From GCA-020344555 sp964405925 (GTDB taxonomy: Bacteria > Planctomycetota > Phycisphaerae > UBA1845): a stretch of 17,226 nucleotides of DNA. Every line of letters starts with the position of its first letter. Within the stretch, counting starts at the first letter, position 1. The DNA lies in contig CAYOQG010000092.1 of the NCBI GenBank assembly GCA_964405925.1, positions 1 through 17,226 on the forward strand, in the 5' to 3' direction. The translations under genes and the position numbers were made by a program. Under the pieces are notes generated by a model. That model did not search any database, was not told the DNA's origin, and saw only the letters and a program-made list of their open reading frames with translations. Positions 7,960 through 15,329 of this stretch are shown one piece after another.

Positions 7960-9023
7960 CAAGCGCCTCCTGGTTTGACCTCGGTGTCGAGAGTGTGCGG
8001 CAGTGGCACTTGAGTCTCTGCGCGGGGGTAGTCCTCATCGAAGTAGTAGAAGAATCGCGGCAGGGTCCCTACCTCGTGCTTGAGGACAAAGACGTGCTTG
8101 GTCCGCAGGATTTGCGAAACTTCACTGTCAGGATCCACAATATTGCCGAACTTCCGAGCTCCAACCGGGCAGACCTCCAAACAGGCCGGCATGCGACCTT
8201 CCCGAGTTCGGTGCAAGCAGAAATGGCACTTTTCCATCACGCCCCTCTGCCGTGGACGGTTGGAGAGATAACTCATTTCAGGGTTGGTGTCCTCCTTGGG
8301 ATCAGGAAACGACGGCTCGGTGAAATTGAAACGTCGAGCCCAATAGGGGCACGCGGCCGCGCAGTAGCGACAGCCAATGCACCAGTCGTAGTCAATGACG
8401 GTGATCCCGTCTGGCTCTTGCCAGGTAGCTTCGACGGGGCAGACCTTCACACACGGTGGGTTGGCACATTGGTGACACTGGACCGGCATGTAGTAATGCT
8501 GATCATCGGGCACCTTGTCCCGATCATAATGATGGTTTGCCCGCTCGAGGTCGGTTGTGCCTCGCGGCATCTCCAGAACTCGGATGTATTGGATCTGGGG
8601 CGAGCGACTCTGGTTGTTCTCCGCCACACAGGCATACACACATCGCCGACAACCGATGCAGCGACCCAGGTGCAGGGCATAAACGAATTCGACACCGCCT
8701 GTTGGCTTCACGTCGCGGACGTTGGCGTCAATCTCGTAACGAGCTCGGATCTCTTTGCGTATGCGTACCAGCACCTGCTCCATCTCCTGGGGCGTCATCT
8801 CCTTGTAGTGTTTCTGGAGAAACTTCTCGAGCGTGTACTCCCCGCGCTCAAGATCTCGAAGTGGGGACAGGGCGGCGATGAGCGCTGTTGCGCCACCGGC
8901 AGCACCGAGTCCACCGCGAAGGAAACCACGACGTGTCACCCGGGGCTCATAAGGTTGACGCGATGATGGGCGCATCTCGCCCCGGCGATCGAAGTCAGGA
9001 GCTTGACCGTTCTGAGCGCTCAT
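7959..9023 (-). CDS. NrfC/HybA-like Tat-exported ferredoxin, four [4Fe-4S] clusters
   Basis: This electron-transfer subunit is predicted to sit on the NrfD-like membrane protein in the periplasm. The 354-residue product has a twin-arginine signal (TRRGFLRG, residues 30-37) followed by a hydrophobic Ala/Gly stretch. Four cluster motifs follow: C122/C125/C128/C132; C183/C186/C191/C195; C215/C218/C221/C225; and C266/C269/C281/C285. The order and the CxxC-x4-CxxxC and CxxC-x11-CxxxC spacings match the DmsB/HybA/NrfC family. AGGAGG lies seven bases before the ATG. The gene overlaps the upstream tetraheme gene by three bases (ATGA) and the downstream NrfD-like gene by one. Confidence 0.9.
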   Translation of the reverse strand: MSAQNGQAPDFDRRGEMRPSSRQPYEPRVTRRGFLRGGLGAAGGATALIAALSPLRDLERGEYTLEKFLQKHYKEMTPQEMEQVLVRIRKEIRARYEIDANVRDVKPTGGVEFVYALHLGRCIGCRRCVYACVAENNQSRSPQIQYIRVLEMPRGTTDLERANHHYDRDKVPDDQHYYMPVQCHQCANPPCVKVCPVEATWQEPDGITVIDYDWCIGCRYCAAACPYWARRFNFTEPSFPDPKEDTNPEMSYLSNRPRQRGVMEKCHFCLHRTREGRMPACLEVCPVGARKFGNIVDPDSEVSQILRTKHVFVLKHEVGTLPRFFYYFDEDYPRAETQVPLPHTLDTEVKPGGA

Positions 9024-9802
9024 CCGGATTCCTCCTGATGCCCAGACTCGATCTGACGTGGCCTTGGACCCTGCGTATTGGAATCGGAATGCTGATGCTG
9101 CACTCCATGCACCGCCCTTTGCAGAGGATCATCCTGGTCGAACGACGTTTCGTGCGTTTCGGTCCGCGGCTCGACCATGCGCAATGTGCTCGGGCCTGGC
9201 AGTGGTCTAAGCAGGTCCATGGCAGGCACGCGGGGATTGTGAGGGTCATGGCACTGCGGACATCCCAGGCGCACCGCATGACCGCGGGTGGGATCCCAGT
9301 AGCCGTCTGTCCGACCATGAGCCCCGCGCTGCCAGTCCCGGTATGTCGGCCCATGGCACTTGGCGCACAGCTCGACGACGTCATCGTACCCGATCACCCT
9401 ACCACCGTGCAACACAAGTTTGTCACGGTCCTTGTCATAATGGCAGTTGCGGCAGCGATCGTTGATACCGTGCTCGAGCACAACGTGTTGATGTTGAAGC
9501 AGCTTTTGTGGAGGATCATCCCGCGGCGGAAACATCCGGTGACAGTCCATGCAGGTGCGGTCAAAACCACCAATGCGAACGACGGGCGGATCTCTCAAAG
9601 CGATGCGCCGCGGCGCCGTCGAGAGCATGGCAGGATTGATGGTCGTCGCCTTGTGGACCGGGATGTCCAAACCTTTAGGACCCCACACAAACCACGCCGC
9701 AAGGACAAGGAATATCGGCCCGATCAGAAACCCGCTCCATGACGGCAGACCACCCTGCCCGCCCGGCTGCCGCTGTGCTCCTGAATTCGATTCCGTGGCC
9801 AT
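9020..9802 (-). CDS. Membrane-anchored tetraheme cytochrome c, first gene of the operon
   Basis: From the ATG at 9802 the product is 260 residues. It has one N-terminal membrane segment (about residues 22-40) and four C-x2-CH heme motifs (C84-H88, C117-H121, C146-H150, C181-H185). Extra histidines (H104, H106, H111) could serve as distal ligands. The last 60 or so residues are polar and heme-free. It resembles c3-like or NrfB-like electron carriers, but I cannot place it in a named family. Beside the ferredoxin and NrfD-like subunits it likely forms a three-part quinol:cytochrome module feeding the octaheme protein or NapA. The start is uncertain: an ATG at 9883 would add 27 residues, and neither start has a clear ribosome-binding site. 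Confidence 0.75.
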   Translation of the reverse strand: MATESNSGAQRQPGGQGGLPSWSGFLIGPIFLVLAAWFVWGPKGLDIPVHKATTINPAMLSTAPRRIALRDPPVVRIGGFDRTCMDCHRMFPPRDDPPQKLLQHQHVVLEHGINDRCRNCHYDKDRDKLVLHGGRVIGYDDVVELCAKCHGPTYRDWQRGAHGRTDGYWDPTRGHAVRLGCPQCHDPHNPRVPAMDLLRPLPGPSTLRMVEPRTETHETSFDQDDPLQRAVHGVQHQHSDSNTQGPRPRQIESGHQEESG

Positions 9803-9883
9803 TATGTGATCATCAGTCTTTCGTGGCCTTGGTGGGCACAGCCGTTCCGCTTCGGCCTCGGCACTCGAAACAGCGTCGACCAT

Positions 9884-10519
9884 CCGTGGTCCGACGACTC
9901 CTGCCTCCGCGCGACACTGGTGCCTTGTCGGAGCAATTGCTGCCGCCCCGATGCGCGATAAATCCTTGCAGGAACGATCGCAAAACCTAGCTCACGAAAC
10001 GGCATTGTCCAGACGATTGCGTGTTTGGGCTAACGACCACTACGCCCCCGGCCGCGCACGGGCGTACCACACCGCGAGACCAGCAGATCAAATCCCGCTG
10101 CCCCCGTCAAGCCCCAACCTCGCGTTTGCCAGATCCCATTCCGTCGGAAGGGGGGCGCTAGAAAGGTGCGCCCCAGCGGACAAGCTTCGCAATGTCCGCT
10201 GGGACTCAGAAGCGAGGCGGAATCCTGCACATTCGTTGAGCGACGAAGCGCCGGCCGCGACGACCGTCACGCCGAGAAAACGGTGAAGAAAATTCTCGAC
10301 AGGTGACGACCCCCGTGGTAGAACCCGCACGCGCCCAGGAACCGTGACATTGTTCAGTCGATCGTGGAAACAGCAAAGGTGCGGTTTGGGACTGCGCCCG
10401 CGGCTACGTCGAAGCACGGAATCGGGCAAAGCGGTCATAGACATTCCATCTGTCGATGCGCGGCCTCTGTGCGCCGTACGGCCTTGGCCCCGGACGGCGC
10501 CCAAAGCTTGGAGAGAGTC
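9884..10519. other. Divergent regulatory region, no gene supported
   Basis: About 640 bases separate the minus-strand nap/HAO operon from the plus-strand porin gene. Open frames on both strands are Arg/Pro/Ala-rich and show no protein features. I see no clear FNR/NNR-type palindrome (TTGAT-N4-ATCAA) and no strong sigma-70 promoter. A weak TGGACA (10011-10006), 16-base spacer, TAGGTT (9989-9984) on the minus strand is the best operon promoter candidate by eye. Two overlapping hairpins lie at 10152-10203 and are listed separately. Confidence 0.4.
10152..10203. repeat. Two overlapping inverted repeats (mutually competing hairpins)
   Basis: GGGGCGC (10152-10158) pairs with GCGCCCC (10168-10174) around a nine-base loop. 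CCCAGCGGACA (10172-10182) pairs perfectly over 11 bases with TGTCCGCTGGG (10193-10203) around a ten-base loop. The two stems share bases 10172-10174, so they compete at their junction. The element lies about 320-370 bases from each flanking start codon. It could be a leader RNA structure, an operator or a terminator; there is no T-run after it. Confidence 0.55.
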
Positions 10520-12007
10520 ATGAAAAGGACCATCGCTCCTGGTGCTTGGATTGCAGTTTGCTGTGTGCTCCTAACTGGCGGACAAGCCCTGGCTGACGAC
10601 GGAGAATCTGCCCCGCAAAAAGGCAGTGACGCCAGCCAACAGACCCCTCAAACCCCAACACTCGAAACACACAAGCCTCTCGCGGAGCCCAAGTACCTCA
10701 ACCTCCGATATGATGAGGACTTCAGCTACCTCGACGGTGAACCGGGGACGTATCGACGGGATCTCTTTGACCCGATCAAGAACATACGTTTTGGCGATGA
10801 CTGGAGGCTGACCCTTGGCGGCGAGTTCCGCTTTCAATTGCAGGCTGAGACAAACAAGGCCTTCGGTGCCAATCTACGGACGCAGGACACCTTCCAGCTC
10901 TATCGCTACCTGTTGCACGCGGATCTGAAGTACGGGGACGTATTTCGCATTTTTACGCAGGGGATCGCCGCCTTCGATGAGGACCGTGACCTGGCTCCCC
11001 GCGGTGTCGACGAGAACCGATGGGATGTGCAGCAGCTCTTTTTTGATCTGAAGGTGCTGGGGCCTGACCTACCGCTCACCCTCCGCGTCGGCCGGCAGGA
11101 ACTGCAGTACGGCGCCCAGCGCTTCGTATCGCCGCTCGACTGGGCCAACACCCGGAGGCGCTTCGACGCCATCAAGCTCTTCGCACACGGCAACACCTGG
11201 GACGTCGATCTGTTCTACGCAAAACCCGTTGTCGTCCAGCGTAAGCAGCGGGACCGCTGGGATGAGGAATATGATTTCTACGGGGTCTACGCAACCTTCA
11301 AGGGCATTCCTCGACACGGGATTGACGGGTTCTTCTTCGCTCAGGACAAAACCGCGGATAGGGTGAATCCAAACGGTCGAAGGGGTGATGAGTCTCGCTA
11401 CACGCTGGGCACCCGCGTCTGGGGCAAAACTGCCGGCTTTGACTATGATGCCGTCCTGGCGGGCGAATGGGGGCGCTGGGCCGGTGACACCATCTGCGCC
11501 TGGGCTTGGGCAGTCAACGGAGGGCACACCTTCGCGGACACTCCCTGGAAACCGCGCATCGGACTTGGGTTTGACTGGGCTGACGGCGATGCAAATCCCA
11601 CAGACGGCAAGGTGGGAACGTTTGACCAACTGTTCCCGCTTGGACATGCCTACTTTGGCTATCTTGACCTGATCGGGCGGCAGAATATCAACGCTGCCCG
11701 CGTCGATGTGTCAGCCTGGCCGGTCGAGAAGAAAGTCAAAACCGCCATCGCCTATCATGCTTTCTGGCTTAACGAAGAGCGTGACGCCCTCTACAACGCC
11801 GGTGGGGGGCGTACCCGTCGCAATCCGACGGGCAGGAGCGGCAAAGAGGTTGGGCAGGAGCTTGATCTCACGCTTCTTTGGAAGCTCGACGCCCACTCCT
11901 CGGTCCTGCTTGGCTACTCGCATTTCTGGGACAGCAACTTCATCACCAGCACGGGACCAAGCGAGGACCCCGATCTGTTCTACGTTCAATACAAACTCAC
12001 ATTCTGA
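10520..12007 (+). CDS. Alginate-export-family outer-membrane beta-barrel porin
   Basis: From the ATG at 10520 (GGAG seven bases upstream) the product is 495 residues. It has a Sec signal peptide (hydrophobic residues 8-24, cleavage likely after QALA at about residue 26) and a Gln/Thr/Pro-rich spacer. A long barrel follows with alternating strands, many aromatic residues, and recurring motifs such as LGGEFRFQLQ, LRVGRQELQYG, YTLGTRVWGK and a final YVQYKLTF ending in Phe, typical of outer-membrane proteins. The pattern matches the AlgE-like alginate export domain family, whose members include many general porins with no link to alginate. Being divergent from the nap/HAO operon, it may admit nitrate or release nitrite/ammonium; that is inference. 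An upstream in-frame start would place the signal peptide internally, so it was rejected. Confidence 0.82.
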   Translation: MKRTIAPGAWIAVCCVLLTGGQALADDGESAPQKGSDASQQTPQTPTLETHKPLAEPKYLNLRYDEDFSYLDGEPGTYRRDLFDPIKNIRFGDDWRLTLGGEFRFQLQAETNKAFGANLRTQDTFQLYRYLLHADLKYGDVFRIFTQGIAAFDEDRDLAPRGVDENRWDVQQLFFDLKVLGPDLPLTLRVGRQELQYGAQRFVSPLDWANTRRRFDAIKLFAHGNTWDVDLFYAKPVVVQRKQRDRWDEEYDFYGVYATFKGIPRHGIDGFFFAQDKTADRVNPNGRRGDESRYTLGTRVWGKTAGFDYDAVLAGEWGRWAGDTICAWAWAVNGGHTFADTPWKPRIGLGFDWADGDANPTDGKVGTFDQLFPLGHAYFGYLDLIGRQNINAARVDVSAWPVEKKVKTAIAYHAFWLNEERDALYNAGGGRTRRNPTGRSGKEVGQELDLTLLWKLDAHSSVLLGYSHFWDSNFITSTGPSEDPDLFYVQYKLTF

Positions 12008-12061
12008 GGCCGTACGTCCGGCGGCTGGCGGACGGCAGCCCGCGCTAGCCGCTCGTAGTTT

Positions 12062-12070
12062 TGCTATAAT
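12062..12070 (+). promoter_or_regulatory. Extended -10 promoter for the small lipoprotein gene
   Basis: TGCTATAAT contains a perfect TATAAT (12065-12070) preceded by TG one base upstream, the extended -10 form that does not need a good -35. No -35 consensus is visible at the usual distance. Transcription would begin near 12077, just upstream of the AGGAG ribosome-binding site at 12082-12086. Confidence 0.6.
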
Positions 12071-12095
12071 GCCTGCGTATCAGGAGTCTGCAATC

Positions 12096-12287
12096 ATGAA
12101 GAAGAATCGTGCGAAGCTTTGGGTCCTTATGTTGACTGTTACCGCGCCGGGCATGTGTGCCCTGTCGTGTTCCGGCACGATCCTGCAAGAGTTCCGCGAT
12201 GCAGTGATCCAGGGTGCTGCCGGCGCTGTTGAGAGCGCAGCAGCCGACCTAGTCGCTAGTCTGTTCCCGAATCTCGATGGCAAGTAG
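12096..12287 (+). CDS. Small putative lipoprotein, function unknown
   Basis: The 63-residue product starts at an ATG nine bases after AGGAG. A Lys/Arg-rich N-terminus (MKKNRAK) is followed by a hydrophobic stretch and a possible lipobox ALSC with Cys25 as the lipidation site; Cys21 is a second, weaker candidate. The mature part (SGTILQEFRD... to the end) is a short amphipathic, Ala-rich helix-forming segment with no recognisable domain. It has its own promoter and lies 88 bases after the porin stop, so it is probably an independent unit. Very small lipoproteins of this style are common in Planctomycetota as I recall, but I cannot name a family. Confidence 0.6.
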   Translation: MKKNRAKLWVLMLTVTAPGMCALSCSGTILQEFRDAVIQGAAGAVESAAADLVASLFPNLDGK

Positions 12288-12321
12288 ACTCAGCCAGGGT
12301 CGGCCATACTCCGGGTGAGTT

Positions 12322-12434
12322 CCACGCTCGCGTGGCCATGCTTGTGGACGGCTGCAGACGTGTAAGTCGGGTCTGTGGACCCGACTTGCTGGGGTTTGCA
12401 CGAGACAGACATGCCCACACCTGTGGTGTGGGCA
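12322..12434. repeat. Cluster of three intergenic palindromes
   Basis: Three hairpins lie between the lipoprotein gene and the ABC gene. They are CCACG/CGTGG around CTCG (12322-12335); AAGTCGGGTC/GACCCGACTT, a perfect 10-base stem around TGTG (12364-12387); and TGCCCACACC/GGTGTGGGCA, a perfect 10-base stem around TGT (12412-12434). None is followed by a T-run. They may act as terminators, as REP-like dispersed repeats, or as mRNA 3'-end stabilisers. Confidence 0.65.
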
Positions 12435-12488
12435 GGGCACCCACGCCGGGTTAGCATAGCACCCGCACAGAGGACAGGGGTCTAGTGG

Positions 12489-13649
12489 ATGGCCACGGTC
12501 ACGTTCGAAGGTGTCACAAAGACCTTCAAATCTAAAGGCGGGGTGGTTCGGGCTGTCGACAGCTTGTCCCTCGTCGTCGCAGACCGCGAGCTGCTGGTGT
12601 TGGCAGGACCGTCTGGCTGCGGCAAGACGACGACGCTCCGCCTTCTCGCGGGGCTAGAAGATATGGACACAGGGACTATCCGAATCGGGGGCCGCCTGGT
12701 CAACGACGTCGCACCAAGGGATCGAGACATTGCCATGGTCTTCCAGAACTACGCCCTGTATCCACACATGACCGTCTTCCAGAACATGGCGTTTGGACTG
12801 AAGATGCGGCGAACAGCGAAGCATGAGATCAAGCAGAAAGTGCATGACGCGGCGGTGATACTGGGCATCGAGCATCTGCTCGACCGAAAACCGGCCGCCC
12901 TTTCCGGTGGGGAGCGACAACGGGTAGCCGTGGGCCGGGCCATCGTCCGCAAACCGCAGGTCTTCCTGTTCGATGAACCGCTCTCCAACCTCGATGCAAA
13001 GCTCAGGGTGCACATGCGTACGGAGATCAAGAGTCTGCACCAGGAGCTCGCAACCACTGTCATTTATGTGACACACGACCAGGAAGAGGCCATGACCCTC
13101 GGCGACCGGCTGGTCATCCTGAATAGGGGTGTCATCCAGCAGTGTGGCTCCCCGCTCGACGTCTATAACAGGCCGGTCAACCGCTTTGTCGCCGGCTTCG
13201 TCGGCACACCATCGATGAACTTCCTTGAGGGGAGGTTGCAGGCGGACGGAAAGGCTCTAGCGTTTGTGAGACAGGGCGACGTTCGGCTGACACTCGATGC
13301 CCAAGTCGCTCCAGGATGCCAGGCGCACACAGGACGCGAAGTTGTCCTTGGAATCCGACCAGAGCACATGCGTTTGACAGATACGGAAACCGAGACGGTG
13401 AAGGGCAACACCTCCTCGTCCAACGGGGAGGGGGAAAACGTCATGAAGTTGGCCGTGACTGTGGTTGAGCCATTGGGTGATCGCGTACGCGTGCATGGGG
13501 TGACATCCGCCGGTCAGTCGTTGGTCGCTCAGATTCCCGCAACCGCCAGTATATCGCCTGGTCAGTGTCGGCGGTTCAAGGTGGACACGTCGCGCGTCCA
13601 CCTATTCGCCGCCGACGAGACCGGCCGACGGCTTGACCTCGCACTCTGA
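12489..13649 (+). CDS. ABC transporter ATP-binding protein, MalK/UgpC type
   Basis: This is the cytoplasmic ATPase of a carbohydrate- or glycerol-phosphate-type importer. In the 386-residue product the nucleotide-binding domain has Walker A GPSGCGKT (residues 40-47), Q-loop Q86, signature LSGGERQR (138-145), Walker B VFLFDE (158-163) and switch His196. A C-terminal TOBE/OB-like regulatory domain with the typical GIRPEHM segment follows, as in MalK, UgpC and MsmK. No permease or binding protein is nearby, so it is an orphan ATPase that may energise importers encoded elsewhere, as MsmK does. A low-complexity insert (Thr/Ser/Asn/Glu-rich, just after the GIRPEHM segment) interrupts the TOBE region. 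The substrate cannot be assigned. Confidence 0.9.
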   Translation: MATVTFEGVTKTFKSKGGVVRAVDSLSLVVADRELLVLAGPSGCGKTTTLRLLAGLEDMDTGTIRIGGRLVNDVAPRDRDIAMVFQNYALYPHMTVFQNMAFGLKMRRTAKHEIKQKVHDAAVILGIEHLLDRKPAALSGGERQRVAVGRAIVRKPQVFLFDEPLSNLDAKLRVHMRTEIKSLHQELATTVIYVTHDQEEAMTLGDRLVILNRGVIQQCGSPLDVYNRPVNRFVAGFVGTPSMNFLEGRLQADGKALAFVRQGDVRLTLDAQVAPGCQAHTGREVVLGIRPEHMRLTDTETETVKGNTSSSNGEGENVMKLAVTVVEPLGDRVRVHGVTSAGQSLVAQIPATASISPGQCRRFKVDTSRVHLFAADETGRRLDLAL

Positions 13650-13730
13650 TATGCAGCCTTGTAGCCTGCATCAGGTAAATGCCGAGCAGCGGTCAATGAC
13701 CCATCCTGCGGCTGTCCTCGCGCCGACCCG

Positions 13731-14450
13731 TTAACTCAGACTGCCACCGTTCAGGCACGCGAGAGCGACGTTGTACGCTGCGTGGCAGCCGGCAGCTGGA
13801 CCGTACCCCCGATACCAGAAGATGATCGCAAGATAAACACCCGCTACGCAGCGGAAAAGAAACGGCATCGGTGAAAACGGCTCGACCCCGACGGGCGGAT
13901 GATGATGAGCGGCGAAGGCAAGGGCTGAAAGCACGACTGCAACCAAGGCAACCCAAGTGTGGTTCTGGCGAAGCAGATCGACGCCGATCATCATCACGAT
14001 TGAGATCAGAATGAGCCGGAACACGAGCTCTTCGTAGATCCCTGCTCCGACGCCCATCGCGAGTCTGTCGAACATCAGGGGTGCGTCCTTGGTTAGCCCC
14101 GTAAGCGGGATCGCCCAGTTCAGAGCCAGCAGCGGAATCGCCAGGGCGACGGCCTCGACGTACATCATCCCGACCCGGCCCCAGTGAATCGACCACTTCT
14201 CACCCGAGACCGCATGGGTGGCGACCAGGATGGCGATCGCGCCAAGACCCGGGGCCCACATCCCGACGTGCCCGAACAGCTCGAAGAAACCGCGCATCAG
14301 GTCAAAGGCGATCACCCGATCGTTGTGGCGCGTCAGGCACATCAGCTCATAGAACAGAATCAGTGGGAGCAAAAAGACGAGGGAATCCAGCGGGCGGGCA
14401 AGCAACCCGCGCTTCGCATCCGTACCCTTGGACTGTGGTTTGCGAGGCAT
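13731..14450 (-). CDS. CPBP-family (CAAX protease/Abi-like) membrane protein
   Basis: The 239-residue product is an integral membrane protein with about six hydrophobic segments. It has the three conserved motifs of the CPBP intramembrane metalloprotease family: EELVFR (E140, E141, R145), the FAAHH segment (H182-H184), and HAAYN (H223 with N227). These residues form the catalytic site in Rce1-type proteases. Family members process prenylated proteins in eukaryotes, and in bacteria are linked to bacteriocin immunity or protein sorting; the substrate here is unknown. It converges with the ABC gene (81-base gap) and diverges from the glycosylase gene. No ribosome-binding site is evident before the ATG. 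Confidence 0.82.
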   Translation of the reverse strand: MPRKPQSKGTDAKRGLLARPLDSLVFLLPLILFYELMCLTRHNDRVIAFDLMRGFFELFGHVGMWAPGLGAIAILVATHAVSGEKWSIHWGRVGMMYVEAVALAIPLLALNWAIPLTGLTKDAPLMFDRLAMGVGAGIYEELVFRLILISIVMMIGVDLLRQNHTWVALVAVVLSALAFAAHHHPPVGVEPFSPMPFLFRCVAGVYLAIIFWYRGYGPAAGCHAAYNVALACLNGGSLS

Positions 14451-14542
14451 TGACGGCGTATCGTGCAGACTAACATGGCTGACGCAAGAGGTAATCGGCA
14501 GATTGGCGGAAATGGTCCTCTCGCAGTTGAGTCAGGGCAGTG

Positions 14543-14571
14543 GTGACCCTTCCGTCCCGAGTTCGTACAAT
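14543..14571 (+). promoter_or_regulatory. Candidate promoter giving a nearly leaderless glycosylase mRNA
   Basis: GTGACC (14543-14548) is followed after 17 bases by TACAAT (14566-14571). Transcription would begin near 14578, only a few bases before the ATG at 14582. That would explain the lack of a ribosome-binding site before this ATG and would rule out the upstream GTG start at 14540. Confidence 0.35.
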
Positions 14572-14581
14572 TGTCCCAATC

Positions 14582-15247
14582 ATGCGGAATCGCAACCGGC
14601 AGATTCTACGCGAGATCTACGACCGCCTTTTCAGGGCGTATGGCCCACAGCGCTGGTGGCCTGCGGACACGCCCACCGAGGTCGTCATCGGGGCGATCCT
14701 CACACAAAACACAGCCTGGAAGAATACCGAGCGGGCCATCGACAACTTGCGAAGCGCGAACGTCCTCGACTGGTCCGCGCTGCGAGGGCTCACAACCACG
14801 AAGTTAGCCAGGCTCATCCAGCCATCGGGGACTTATCGCGTCAAAGCCGCCCGGCTGAAGGCGCTTGTGAATGACCTGTGGCTACACCACAACGGCTCGC
14901 TGTCGTCGATGCTGGATGGCGATCTCGGTATCGCTCGGAAGCGCCTGCTTTCGATTCCCGGTATCGGCCCGGAGACCGCCGACGCAATCTTGCTTTACGC
15001 CGGTGATCGCCCGAGCTTTGTCGTTGATGCCTACACGCGTCGCGTCCTGCGTCGTCATTCTCTAATCGGCGCCGACGCTCGCTACGAGATGATCCGGGCC
15101 TTGTTTCACGACGCACTGCCCGCGGACGCTCAGTTGTTTAACGAATACCATGCCCTGCTTGTCGAGGTGGGCAAGAGGCATTGCCGTGCTCGTTCTCGTT
15201 GCGAAAGCTGCCCCTTGGTTGACCTTCCCCACGACGCCGACTTGTAG
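14582..15247 (+). CDS. Endonuclease-III-like HhH-GPD DNA glycosylase
   Basis: This is a base-excision-repair enzyme of the endonuclease III superfamily, closest by eye to the 'endonuclease III-related' group that includes 3-methyladenine glycosylases (MagIII-like). The 221-residue product has the helical core, the hairpin LLSIPGIGPETADAILLYA (residues 122-140), and the catalytic Asp149 in FVVDAYTRR. The lysine found in true Nth at the hairpin (GRKTA) is replaced by Glu131 (GPETA), so it should act as a monofunctional glycosylase without lyase chemistry. The C-terminus has only three cysteines (C201, C207, C210) of the usual four [4Fe-4S] ligands. A GTG at 14540 would add 14 residues; the ATG at 14582 fits the family better. 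Confidence 0.8.
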   Translation: MRNRNRQILREIYDRLFRAYGPQRWWPADTPTEVVIGAILTQNTAWKNTERAIDNLRSANVLDWSALRGLTTTKLARLIQPSGTYRVKAARLKALVNDLWLHHNGSLSSMLDGDLGIARKRLLSIPGIGPETADAILLYAGDRPSFVVDAYTRRVLRRHSLIGADARYEMIRALFHDALPADAQLFNEYHALLVEVGKRHCRARSRCESCPLVDLPHDADL

Positions 15248-15320
15248 GCGATGCTCCTGTCGCTATGCTACCGTCGGGCGATAAATCGTGGGTACGGAGG
15301 CGGTACAACACAGCCCTGTC

Positions 15321-15326
15321 AGGAGG
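15321..15326 (+). promoter_or_regulatory. Strong Shine-Dalgarno with unusually short spacing
   Basis: A perfect AGGAGG ends only three bases before the ATG at 15330. The next codon is TTG at 15333, at the more usual six-base spacing, so translation of the SnoaL-like gene may begin at TTG rather than ATG. The product differs by one residue. Confidence 0.5.
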
Positions 15327-15329
15327 TAA

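Noticed and set aside
7995..9742. Long plus-strand open frames (323 and 284 codons) opposite the ferredoxin and tetraheme genes
   Set aside because: They are antisense shadows in GC-rich DNA. The minus strand carries clear Cys-cluster and heme motifs, strong ribosome-binding sites and coupled start/stop overlaps; the plus frames have no domain-like pattern.
9951..10504. Frames of 111 codons (plus) and 138 codons (minus) in the divergent gap
   Set aside because: Neither has a ribosome-binding site, signal or recognisable domain, and the composition is typical of GC-rich non-coding DNA.
13650..13730. Hairpin ATGCAG/CTGCAT between the convergent ABC and CPBP genes as a bidirectional terminator
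   Set aside because: The stem is only six bases and has no flanking T or A run, so it is too weak to list as a terminator.
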